In this document: piece by piece, positions 1 to 5,826 of the stretch
Layout: each line of letters opens with the position of its first letter
How positions within the stretch are numbered: the stretch's first letter is position 1
NCBI GenBank assembly: GCA_019421925.1
Contig: JAHZEH010000052.1
Location: 1-10,233 of the forward strand
Source of the DNA: Clostridia bacterium
GTDB taxonomy: Bacteria > Bacillota > Clostridia > Christensenellales > CALWSW01
Length of the DNA stretch: 10,233 nt
Reading direction: 5' to 3'
The notes under the pieces: model-generated
What the model was told of the DNA's origin: nothing
Database searches by the model: none
What the model saw: the letters and a program-made list of their open reading frames with translations, nothing else
Position numbers and translations under genes: made by a program

Positions 1-678
1 GCCCGCCTGCACGGCGCAATCCTTGACCGCTGCGAGGAGCGCATTGCTGGCGACCGTCGCGCCCGCGATGGTGTCCACAGCCAGGGACTGGTTGTCCAGG
101 ATGGACTGGGGCAGTTCGGTGAACAGGGCCTTTTCGCACACGCCCTGGCTCTCGTAGTGTTCCACCACCTGGATGGACTCGATGCGGTCCGCTGTGAAGG
201 TGGTCTCCACAGTAACCGCGCCGTTGTTGCCCTGGGCGGTGGCGGTATAGGTGCCGGGGGTGTAGGAAGCCGCCGCGCTCACCGTCTCGCCGCGCGCTTG
301 GGCCAGCGCCGGTTTGGCGGCCTTGAGGGGAGGGGTGGAGGAGGCGGTGGAGCCCGCACTCGCGTCTACCTCGGCGCTCTCGGCCTCGACCACCTTGGCG
401 GGGAGCTGAGCAATGGCATTGCTGCCGATGCCCTGGGTCTCGGAGGCGCCCACGGCGGCCACTTCCACAATGGCGTTTTCATCCACCGTCACGCTTACTT
501 CAATGTCGCCGCCAAACCCCTTGGCCGTGGCGGTATAAGTGCCGGGGGTGTAGATTCCCGCGGGGGCGGGAGTCTCGGCGGCCGGAGTGGCGGCGGGCTG
601 GGTCTCAGCACTCTGAGAGCAGCCAAACAGCCCGATGCAGAGCATCAGACTGAGCAACAATGCGAGGGATTTTTTCAT
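1..678 (-). CDS. Lipoprotein with tandem FMN-binding domains, C-terminus off the window edge
   Basis: The first 226 residues are visible and the frame is still open at base 1. A lipoprotein signal is clear: Lys2-Lys3, a hydrophobic stretch, then lipobox L-F-G-C with Cys20. A Pro/Ala-rich linker follows, then two FMN_bind-type domains. Each begins with a YTPGTYTATA-like strand (about residues 43 and 137) and ends in the flavin-attachment motif: VDASAGST with Thr111 and VDTIAGAT with Thr208. In this family FMN is bonded through phosphate to the Thr by ApbE, outside the membrane. Start is the ATG at 678, with AAGGAG 11 bases upstream. Flavocytochrome-like fumarate and urocanate reductases place a FAD domain after such modules, so the hidden part may be a FAD-dependent extracellular reductase. 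That is inference. A stand-alone FMN-binding lipoprotein is the alternative. Confidence 0.88.
   Translation of the reverse strand, partial: MKKSLALLLSLMLCIGLFGCSQSAETQPAATPAAETPAPAGIYTPGTYTATAKGFGGDIEVSVTVDENAIVEVAAVGASETQGIGSNAIAQLPAKVVEAESAEVDASAGSTASSTPPLKAAKPALAQARGETVSAAASYTPGTYTATAQGNNGAVTVETTFTADRIESIQVVEHYESQGVCEKALFTELPQSILDNQSLAVDTIAGATVASNALLAAVKDCAVQAG
229..553. repeat. Near-identical 25-base direct repeats marking FMN-domain duplication
   Basis: Bases 241-265 and 529-553 match at 24 of 25 positions. They encode the start of each FMN-binding domain (T-Y-T-P-G-T-Y-T-A type). Similarity extends a few bases to the left of both copies. The rest of the two domains has diverged, so this is either an old duplication with a conserved turn or later gene conversion. 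Confidence 0.6.
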
Positions 679-740
679 GACTCTTCTCTCTCCTTATTCA
701 TCTTCTTTGAAACGGAGTTTCTGCCCCATTCCTTGATTGC

Positions 741-771
741 ATTTTAACGGGCAAATCCACTTGGAGGTCAA
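741..771 (-). promoter_or_regulatory. Possible sigma-A promoter for the FMN-binding lipoprotein
   Basis: On the minus strand TTGACC (771-766) is a good -35 match and TAAAAT (746-741) a fair -10. The 19-base spacer is longer than ideal; an 18-base alternative is TTAAAA. It lies about 65 bases upstream of the ATG at 678. Confidence 0.3.
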
Positions 772-782
772 CAGCACAAATC

Positions 783-829
783 AGGACAAAACATTATGTT
801 AAATATTAGATAAAAGTATATTTTGTCCT
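783..829. promoter_or_regulatory. Inverted repeat in AT-rich DNA upstream of the FMN lipoprotein
   Basis: The arms AGGACAAAA (783-791) and TTTTGTCCT (821-829) are perfect 9-base inverted repeats around a 29-base AT-rich centre. The element lies just upstream of the possible promoter of the FMN-binding lipoprotein. It could be a regulator site or a weak hairpin. No known operator consensus is matched. Confidence 0.35.
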
Positions 830-861
830 ATAAACCCCCAAGTAGCTTTGGGGGATGTCCC

Positions 862-890
862 TAAAAAAAGAACGGGGACTGATGTCCCCG
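862..890 (-). terminator. Rho-independent terminator after the frameshifted lipoprotein
   Basis: CGGGGAC and GTCCCCG (873-890) form a perfect 7-bp stem with a 4-base loop. Read on the minus strand it is followed by TTCTTTTTTT. It sits 13 bases beyond the stop codon of the disrupted lipoprotein gene at 903. A second GC hairpin with CCCCCAA/TTGGGGG arms lies just beyond it (about 836-855). Confidence 0.75.
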
Positions 891-902
891 CCTTATCCTG
901 CG

Positions 903-1472
903 TTATTTGCTGGGAATTATAAATACGGTGGATGCGGTCATCTGTTCAGCGGCACCCTGAATAAAGTCGCCTGCAACGATTCCACTGGCAAACACTTCAC
1001 CCTGACCGTCAGACTGACCAGAATAGGTGAGGTTGGTATCTGCCGTCCTCCAAAGTGACGACACTGCCGTCCACAGCGGCAGCAACGCCCTCAAAATCCG
1101 CACAGATCTTTCCAGAACTCGCCGGTGCATTGTTCTCATAGATGGTCTTGGCTGTGTTGCCCCCATTGAGATAGCCCTGGCTGTGGTTGCCGCTGGTAAT
1201 TTCTTCGGATGCTTCCTTCACACCATCGGTATGATCCTCATTGACACCAAATACCGTTTCGTCTGTAATGGTAAAAACGGTGCCGTCCTCCACGGTGATG
1301 GTATCACCGTCAACAGCGGTAACAACACCCTCCACTTTGATGTCGATCTTTTGCCCCACAGAGGGTTTTCCGCCTTCTTCCGGAGCGGTACCGGCGGAAA
1401 AAAACAGCCGGCCATTGCACAGAGCATCATGGCGGCAGTGAGACAAATGGCAGCAGTTTTCTCCATGTTCAT
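903..1472 (-). pseudogene. Frameshifted two-domain lipoprotein of unknown function
   Basis: An ATG at 1472, 8 bases after AGGAGC, opens a lipoprotein signal with Lys5 and lipobox M-A-G-C (Cys23). Right after the Cys codon a T7 run (1398-1404) puts the rest out of frame; eight T would restore it. The restored frame gives an Ala/Pro/Glu/Gly linker and two similar beta-rich modules, VEGVVTAVDGDTITVEDG and FEGVAAAVDGSVVTLEDG. A second break near 1041-1045 returns to the original frame and the protein ends at 903. Compared with the first module, the second lacks about five residues there, so a small deletion is likely. Restored length is about 190 residues. The modules resemble DUF5666-like beta repeats, which is a tentative match. 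It is followed by a good terminator, so it was once a normal single gene. Confidence 0.65.
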
Positions 1473-1578
1473 ACTGGCTTGCTCCTGAATAAATGGTAGG
1501 TATTTCTGCCTTTCATCTATAAAGCAAGGAAACCCACGGCACAGATTGCACGGCGGAAATTTTTTAGAAAAGCCCTCT

Positions 1579-1989
1579 TTACGGATGATTCCCTGTTTCA
1601 TAGCACCAGGAGGCTATTTGGGAAATCAGCTCCAGAGGCAGCGGGGTTTGGTAGGGAATCTGAATCTTGCCTTTGCTTGTTTTGTATGATTCCAATTCTT
1701 TACAGAAAGCAGTCACGGCAGCGTCCCCGGCATACAGGCCAATATGCTTCTTATTGGCGGCAAAATGGATGATGTTATGGCCCTTCCAATAGGTCGGCAT
1801 ACTCCACGAGATGCGTTCCTCCGCATCAGGCAGAGCGGCCCGTAGGACATCCCGAACCGCTTCCAGAAAGGGACGCGCCTCATCTCGCTGCGCCTCAATA
1901 TATTCCTGAATTGTTTTTGGGGCAGGCCCACAGTAATGCGGCTGATTTTGGTTTTTGAAGCTTCTTTTACATTTGGGACAGGACCACAT
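1579..1989 (-). CDS. DUF1801 (YdhG-like) protein with N-terminal zinc ribbon
   Basis: This 136-residue protein starts at an ATG with AAGGAGG 8 bases upstream. The N-terminus carries CPKC (Cys4, Cys7) and HYC (His18, Cys20), a likely zinc ribbon. The rest is a DUF1801/YdhG-type domain: a helical region with IQEYIEAQRDEARP, then ISWSMPTYWKG at about residues 60-70, then HFAANKKHIGLYAG. This family has a small alpha/beta fold. Some members are annotated as iron-chaperone-like, but the function is poorly established. It starts 26 bases after the stop of the DUF2200 gene, so the two probably share a transcript. It is the only intact gene between 903 and 2900, and nothing in it looks damaged. Confidence 0.85.
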   Translation of the reverse strand: MWSCPKCKRSFKNQNQPHYCGPAPKTIQEYIEAQRDEARPFLEAVRDVLRAALPDAEERISWSMPTYWKGHNIIHFAANKKHIGLYAGDAAVTAFCKELESYKTSKGKIQIPYQTPLPLELISQIASWCYETGNHP

Positions 1990-2015
1990 GGCTGCCGCCT
2001 CCTTGACCAGTGTTT

Positions 2016-2374
2016 TTATTCTTTGGGCTGCCGGAGAATTTTTTCCATGGGCTTCCCCTTGGCCAACTCATCCACCAGCTTGTCCAGATACCGGATATTC
2101 CGCATCAGCGGATCCTCGATGGATTCAACACGGACGCCGCAGACCGTGCCAGTAATCAATTCATGATTCGGATTCAGCTCCGGCGCATTCCGGAAAAATC
2201 GCCGTATGATATGGTGCTTTCCAGCAGCACTGCCAAAGCTTCCGGCGTATAACCGGTGAGCCAGCAGGCAACCTGATCGACTTCATCTCTTGTTCTGCCC
2301 TTTTTCTCTGCTTTTTCAATCAGGCACGGATATACCTTGGAGAATCTCATGCCGTATACTTTCTCGTTTTCCAT
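2016..2374 (-). pseudogene. DUF2200 family protein, broken by one missing base
   Basis: Start is the ATG at 2374 with AGGAGG 5 bases upstream. The first frame reads VYGMRFSKVYPCLIEKAEKK and VACWLTGY, typical of DUF2200, then stops early near 2174. A T5 run (plus-strand A5 at 2194-2198) is the break point. Adding one T restores ISYGDFFRNAPELNP and then VCGVRVESIEDPLMRNIRYL and KPMEKILRQPKE, ending at 2016. The restored protein is 119 residues, the normal family length, with all conserved blocks present. DUF2200 is a small bacterial family of unknown function. Everything else is preserved, so this is either a very recent mutation or a base missed in sequencing. Confidence 0.85.
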
Positions 2375-2832
2375 ATAGTCCTCCTGCTTTTTTGATATGG
2401 AATGCACTCTCAGGATTGGGCAAATTCTTGATCGTGTGGCTATTCATACGACCAACGCATTTGGGTGCAGAATCATAGAGAACGGCGTACAGTTCGTAAG
2501 GAGACATATTGCGCTTTTCTCTGAAATCCAGCGCCGCACCACAGATTTCCCCGTAAAAATAAAACCTTCCTTTGGTTTGCTTCTTTGCGGCGTTCCTCGC
2601 TATAGCCTGAGCAATGAAATGCAAACTCCAAAGGATCGAAAAGGCAATTGTCCCTTTGCAATCTCGAAAGATTTATAACCGATCATTGCATTGTCCTCTG
2701 TCAGCTTGCATTGGTGGAGGTATTGCTCAGCATAGGCGGTCAGCCTGTTCTTCAAATGCACCCCCACCTCAATTCTGCCTGTGTTTTTACGCCTCTATAG
2801 TAAATGGGCACGACAAGCTGCGATTTTTCCAA
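2316..2832 (-). pseudogene. Disrupted gene of unknown family
   Basis: I do not recognise this protein. Coding signal moves through three minus-strand frames. The first has SQLVVPIYYRGVKTQAELRW, from a possible TTG start at 2832. The second has RLTAYAEQYLHQCKLTEDNA, entered at a G5 run (2761-2765). The third has FIAQAIARNAAKKQTKGRF and NMSPYELYAVLYDSAP, entered around 2644-2657. One added base at each break, in GGGGG and in AAAGGG, joins them into one chain of about 170 residues with balanced composition and no low-complexity sequence. The third frame stays open to 2316, overlapping the DUF2200 start, but the true end may be near 2444. A promoter lies at 2899-2927. The DNA is richer in A+T than the core genes, which hints at acquired DNA. 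Confidence 0.45.
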
Positions 2833-2898
2833 TCTCTCAAAATTTTTTGAAAAATATAAAACCGCAGTGATTTCTCTTGAATCGCTGCGTCTATGATA

Positions 2899-2927
2899 AT
2901 TATACTAAACAAACATTAACAAGTCTA
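2899..2927 (-). promoter_or_regulatory. Sigma-A promoter for the 2832-1579 gene group
   Basis: On the minus strand TAGACT (2927-2922) is a 4/6 match to the -35 consensus. It is spaced 17 bases from a perfect TATAAT (2904-2899). It lies just downstream of the terminator of the ferritin-like gene, so it starts a new unit covering the disrupted gene, DUF2200 and DUF1801. Confidence 0.6.
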
Positions 2928-2943
2928 TTGTGTTTGTCGATAG

Positions 2944-2986
2944 GCAAAAAAACAAGCGGTACTCAGCTTCAAAAGCCAAGTACCGC
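2944..2986 (-). terminator. Rho-independent terminator downstream of the ferritin-like gene
   Basis: GCGGTACT (2956-2963) and AGTACCGC (2979-2986) form a perfect 8-bp stem. An inner GCTT/AAGC pairing extends it. Read on the minus strand it is followed by TTGTTTTTTTG. It lies about 100 bases after the stop at 3087 and separates this gene from the promoter at 2899-2927. Confidence 0.8.
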
Positions 2987-3086
2987 CTATTCTCTTGTTA
3001 GCCAATTCCGTCTGACAGACGCCGTAAATCGTAATTTTTGTGGTTTCCTGTTTTATGAACACCGGCCTATCTGCGTCCGCTCCTTT

Positions 3087-3611
3087 TTACGAAGGCTGTA
3101 TCAGGCAGAGCTGCTCCTCCATCTGCTGGAAGATTGCCACATGCCGTTCCTCGTCCAGAATAACCCGGTTGAGGTTTTCGACAATGCAGGGATCCTGAAT
3201 CCAGCCCGCCTGCTTACGATACTCTGCAATGGCCGCCCGCTCCCCCTGCAGCGCATTCTGTACCAGGGGCAGGAGGCCTTTGGGGTACTGGTTGCACCCC
3301 GGGCTCCAATACTTCATGCACCTGCCCGTCTGGCTCCAAAGCCGGGGGTCCGCCCCCAGAAGGTATGCCAGACTTGAAAAGATATCCAGGTGATGCATCT
3401 CCACAAGGCCGATTTTTTGGAACTGTTCGGCCATATCCGGGCATCGTTCCTTCAAAATAACGCTGTTGTAAAAGTAGAGGCTGACCGCCGACATCTCAGA
3501 ATTACAGCTGCCGATATTGGCCAGCATGGCGGCTGCATATCTGGGGTTGGGTTCCTGGACGCGCACGGGCGGATAAGGGGTCTGGCTGGCGAATAAAAGA
3601 TGGTCCTCCAA
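3087..3611 (-). CDS. Ferritin-like di-metal protein (Mn-catalase/CotJC-like family)
   Basis: This 174-residue four-helix-bundle protein has the metal ligands expected of the ferritin-like superfamily. Glu39 sits in NSEMSAVSLYFYNS, then E-x-x-H at Glu71/His74 (VEMHH), Glu124 in QGERAAIAEY, and E-x-x-H at Glu154/His157 (DEERH). The context YWSPGCNQYP between the helices is typical of the clostridial group annotated as manganese catalase or ferritin-like proteins. The likely role is peroxide detoxification or metal handling in an anaerobe; the exact reaction is not shown. It starts at a TTG (3611) placed 8 bases after GGAGG. No in-frame ATG occurs before residue 29, which is already inside the conserved region. 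There is no signal peptide. It is followed by a strong terminator, so it ends its transcript. Confidence 0.85.
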   Translation of the reverse strand: MEDHLLFASQTPYPPVRVQEPNPRYAAAMLANIGSCNSEMSAVSLYFYNSVILKERCPDMAEQFQKIGLVEMHHLDIFSSLAYLLGADPRLWSQTGRCMKYWSPGCNQYPKGLLPLVQNALQGERAAIAEYRKQAGWIQDPCIVENLNRVILDEERHVAIFQQMEEQLCLIQPS

Positions 3612-3684
3612 AGAACATTCCTCCCCGTTGATTGGTGCTAAAGCCTATGTACCGGCAGCGGGGATTATGCAATCACCATCAACA

Positions 3685-3707
3685 AACCGGACTCTCTGCG
3701 TCCGGTT
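3685..3707 (-). terminator. Hairpin after pgeF, possible weak terminator
   Basis: AACCGGAC (3685-3692) and GTCCGGTT (3700-3707) make a perfect 8-bp stem with a 7-base loop, 16 bases after the pgeF stop. On the minus strand it runs into TTTGTT, a poor U-tract, so termination may be partial and the ferritin-like gene may be read through. Confidence 0.45.
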
Positions 3708-3722
3708 CAAAACATAACGTCC

Positions 3723-4580
3723 CTATATCAGCGCCATAAACCCGGCCATGGCCCCCGTGTTTCCCACAGCCGCCTTATCCCTCCGGTAGGAGAAATAGTG
3801 CGGCCCGTGGCGGGTGCATTCCCCTGAGAGTGTGATATGGCCGGGCACAATGCCCTGTTCGAGGAGCTGCCACACCATCACGCGCCAGAGATCGACCTGG
3901 AATTTGCCCTCCCTGCGGCCCTCCATAACAGCGTTGGCCTGGGGGAAAGCCCCGGCAAAGACAGAGCGCACCGGCTCCTCGACCTCAAAGCAATCCGGAC
4001 AGATGGAAGGCCCAATCCCCACCAGGATATCCTGGGGGCGGCATCCCAACTTTTCCGCCATCAGGGAGACGGCCTTGCCCCCAATGCGCAGGGAGGCGCC
4101 TTTCCAGCCCGAATGAATCATGCCGCAGGCCCGCCGGATGGGGTCGTATAAAAAGAGGGGCATGCAGTCCGCATGCAGGGTCATGAGCGTCACGCCCTTT
4201 TCAGCGGTCAGCAGGCCGTCGCAGGGCGGGAACTCCCCTCTGCCAAAGCCCTTGCCCCGGTCGGCACAGGTGGCGATCTCCACCCCGTCCCCGTGACAAT
4301 AGGCGGCCATGGCCAGCTCCCCCCGCTCCAGGCCTGCCGCCCGGCAGAGGCGCTCATAATTCTCCTCCAGAGCCTCCGGGGCATCGGGGCGCTTAAGCCC
4401 CAGGTTGAGGGAGTCAAAGGGAGAGTTGCTCACCCCGCCATAGCGCTGGGTGAACCCGTGCCTGGTCCCTCCGGCCTGTTCTATCATGGGCACGCCTGCA
4501 TACCGGATGCCCCCCGCCTCATGGAGGGAGAACCCCCGGGTTACGCGGGCATAATCCCGCTCAAATTCACTGCTCCCCAT
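3723..4580 (-). CDS. pgeF: Peptidoglycan editing factor PgeF / YlmD-YfiH laccase-domain enzyme
   Basis: This 285-residue protein belongs to the DUF152 (YfiH/YlmD/LACC1) family. Relatives act as purine nucleoside phosphorylases or adenosine deaminases, and E. coli YfiH removes misincorporated residues from peptidoglycan precursors. The metal-site residues are all present: His96 in YCHGDGV (the usual Gln before it is Cys here), Cys139 in TLHADCMPLF, and His156 in GMIHSGWKG. GPSICPDCFEV and HYFSYRRD are also typical. The ATG at 4580 shares its A with the nrdR stop (TGATG), so translation is probably coupled. The GTG just upstream (4583) would add one residue. Gene order ylmC-nrdR-pgeF parallels the Bacillus ylmC-ylmD neighbourhood. 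I see no signal peptide. Confidence 0.93.
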   Translation of the reverse strand: MGSSEFERDYARVTRGFSLHEAGGIRYAGVPMIEQAGGTRHGFTQRYGGVSNSPFDSLNLGLKRPDAPEALEENYERLCRAAGLERGELAMAAYCHGDGVEIATCADRGKGFGRGEFPPCDGLLTAEKGVTLMTLHADCMPLFLYDPIRRACGMIHSGWKGASLRIGGKAVSLMAEKLGCRPQDILVGIGPSICPDCFEVEEPVRSVFAGAFPQANAVMEGRREGKFQVDLWRVMVWQLLEQGIVPGHITLSGECTRHGPHYFSYRRDKAAVGNTGAMAGFMALI

Positions 4581-5047
4581 CACTTTCCGCTCTCTTTTTC
4601 CTCCAACAGAAGTTTCATCTCATCCATAAAGGTATTCAAATCCTTGAACTGGCGGTAGACCGAGGCGAACCGGACATAGGCAACTTCGTCGAGCCCTTTG
4701 AGGTGCTGCATCATAACCTCGCCGATCTGCTTGCTGGTCACTTCCTGCTCCAGGGAATTGAACACCGTGCGCACCACTTCGTCGCACACCCGCTCAATCT
4801 CGCCCGAGGGGATGGGGCGCTTCTCGCAGGCCTTGCGCAGGCCGCCCAGAATCTTGGCGCTGTCGAAGGGTTCCCTGCGCCCATCCTTCTTGACGACCAT
4901 AATGGGAATCTCCTCAATCCGCTCATAGGTCGTGAAGCGCTTGCCACAGTTAAGGCATTCCCTCCGCCTACGGATGGAGCTGCCCTCCTCCGTGGGCCTG
5001 GAATCAATCACCTTGCTCTCCAAACAGCCGCAATACAGACACTTCAT
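4580..5047 (-). CDS. nrdR: Transcriptional repressor NrdR
   Basis: This 155-residue protein has the normal NrdR length. The N-terminal zinc ribbon has CLYC (Cys3, Cys6) and CLNCGKRFTTYE (Cys31, Cys34), with VIDSRPTEEGSSIRRRREC between them. An ATP-cone domain follows (about residues 49-139), starting VVKKDGRREPFDSAKI. NrdR senses ATP and dATP and represses ribonucleotide reductase operons by binding tandem NrdR boxes. Start is an ATG with GGAGG 5 bases upstream. The gene has its own promoter (5122-5150) and overlaps pgeF by one base. The leader holds a short GCCTGT/ACAGGC hairpin near 5070-5085. No nrd genes are in the window, so the main targets lie elsewhere. Confidence 0.97.
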   Translation of the reverse strand: MKCLYCGCLESKVIDSRPTEEGSSIRRRRECLNCGKRFTTYERIEEIPIMVVKKDGRREPFDSAKILGGLRKACEKRPIPSGEIERVCDEVVRTVFNSLEQEVTSKQIGEVMMQHLKGLDEVAYVRFASVYRQFKDLNTFMDEMKLLLEEKESGK

Positions 5048-5100
5048 AGGGGCCTCCGCTTTCCGTGCGGCCTGTCCAACAGGCGCGCAACATGCTATTG

Positions 5101-5116
5101 ATGCAACATATAGTTA
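5101..5116 (-). promoter_or_regulatory. Possible NrdR box in the nrdR promoter
   Basis: TAACTATATGTTGCAT on the minus strand matches about 11 of 16 positions of the NrdR box consensus as I know it (ACAC-W-ATATCT-W-GTGT). The core ACTATAT and TTG are kept. It lies 5 bases beyond the -10, where bound repressor would block transcription. ATGTTGC repeats 16 bases downstream as a weaker half-like copy. NrdR boxes usually occur in pairs about three helical turns apart, which is not clearly met. Confidence 0.35.
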
Positions 5117-5121
5117 GCATA

Positions 5122-5150
5122 ATTATAACATGGGCGGCTCCTCCTGCCTA
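5122..5150 (-). promoter_or_regulatory. Sigma-A promoter for nrdR-pgeF
   Basis: On the minus strand TAGGCA (5150-5145) matches 4/6 of the -35 consensus. A perfect TATAAT (5127-5122) follows after 17 bases. It lies between the ylmC stop at 5168 and the nrdR start, giving a leader of about 70 bases. Confidence 0.6.
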
Positions 5151-5167
5151 GCGTATCTTACAGGCTG

Positions 5168-5422
5168 TCAAACCTGACGCGGCTGGTTGCCCAAATCGAC
5201 CAGAATAACGTCCTCGCCGAACTTGACAATCTTGCAGTACGGGATGATGCACTCCCCTTCTCCTCTGAGCAGGCCAAAGCAGCGGGACGGCCCGGGGACC
5301 ACAATGGCGCAGATTTTTCCGTCGCAGAGGTCGATCTCCAGATCGTCGATGTGTCCAATTCTTCTGCCATCACAGATATTTATGACTTCTTTTTCGCACA
5401 GCTCCGAAAATGACTGTTTCAT
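5168..5422 (-). CDS. YlmC/YmxH family PRC-barrel protein
   Basis: This 84-residue protein matches the small YlmC/YmxH family of endospore formers. It opens with a short helix (SELCEKEVINICDGRRIGHI), then beta-strand blocks DLEIDLCDGKICAIVVPG and EGECIIPYCKIVKFGEDVIL, a PRC-barrel fold. Such genes sit beside sporulation sigma factors or nrdR/ylmD. The molecular role is unknown, and the sporulation link comes mostly from distribution and context. The ribosome site AGGAGGTG is near-perfect, 7 bases from the ATG. It begins 25 bases after the second TauE half-gene, so it is probably co-transcribed with it, and it lies directly upstream of the nrdR promoter. Confidence 0.85.
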   Translation of the reverse strand: MKQSFSELCEKEVINICDGRRIGHIDDLEIDLCDGKICAIVVPGPSRCFGLLRGEGECIIPYCKIVKFGEDVILVDLGNQPRQV

Positions 5423-5447
5423 CTGCGCACCTCCTCCCTCCTTCATC

Positions 5448-5822
5448 CTATGCGCCGTCCCCTTTTTTGTTGCGTTTTTCACCCAGAACGAGCTGCCAGA
5501 TTCCAAGCAGCAGCAAAAATCCCCCAAATCCCCGCCGCAGCCACTGTTCAGGCACCAGAAGTGCCACAGCCACGCCCGCCGCAGCGCCCAGCAGTCCCCA
5601 CAGGCAGACGATCTTCGCCGCTTTGAGGTCCAGAAGGCCCGCCTTCTTGTGCCGCCAGACAGCAAGGAGCGCCGCCGGCAGATAGGCCGCCAGATTGACG
5701 GCCTGGGCCTGAAGCTGCGCCAGTCCCCCCCAGATGGTGAGCATGGGGATCAACAGAGTACCCCCGCCCATGCCCATGCCCGAGATAATGCCCGAGAGAA
5801 CGCCCATCAGTATATAAATCAT
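5448..5822 (-). CDS. TauE/SafE permease, C-terminal half-size subunit
   Basis: This 124-residue membrane protein has about four transmembrane helices: IYILMGVLSGIISGMGMGGG, VNLAAYLPAALLAVW, CLWGLLGAAAGVAVALL and GGFLLLLGIWQLVLG. The Gly-rich GMGMGGGTLLIPML motif and the QAQAVNLAA sequence are signatures of one repeat of the TauE/SafE family. Full-length members are about 250 residues with two such repeats and export sulfur-containing or small organic anions. Here the second repeat is its own gene, starting 4 bases after the stop of the first, with tight translational coupling. The two products probably form a heterodimer. The tail is short and basic (GEKRNKKGDG). The substrate cannot be told from sequence. 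Confidence 0.85.
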   Translation of the reverse strand: MIYILMGVLSGIISGMGMGGGTLLIPMLTIWGGLAQLQAQAVNLAAYLPAALLAVWRHKKAGLLDLKAAKIVCLWGLLGAAAGVAVALLVPEQWLRRGFGGFLLLLGIWQLVLGEKRNKKGDGA

Positions 5823-5826
5823 CCCG

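Noticed and set aside
157..747. Plus-strand Gly/Arg-rich ORF
   Set aside because: It is the antisense of the FMN-binding lipoprotein, whose lipobox and flavin motifs are unambiguous.
1473..1601. Longer N-terminus for the lipoprotein, starting at 1601
   Set aside because: The extension overlaps the end of the DUF1801 gene and would place the signal peptide internally. The start at 1472 has a well-placed ribosome site and an immediate signal peptide.
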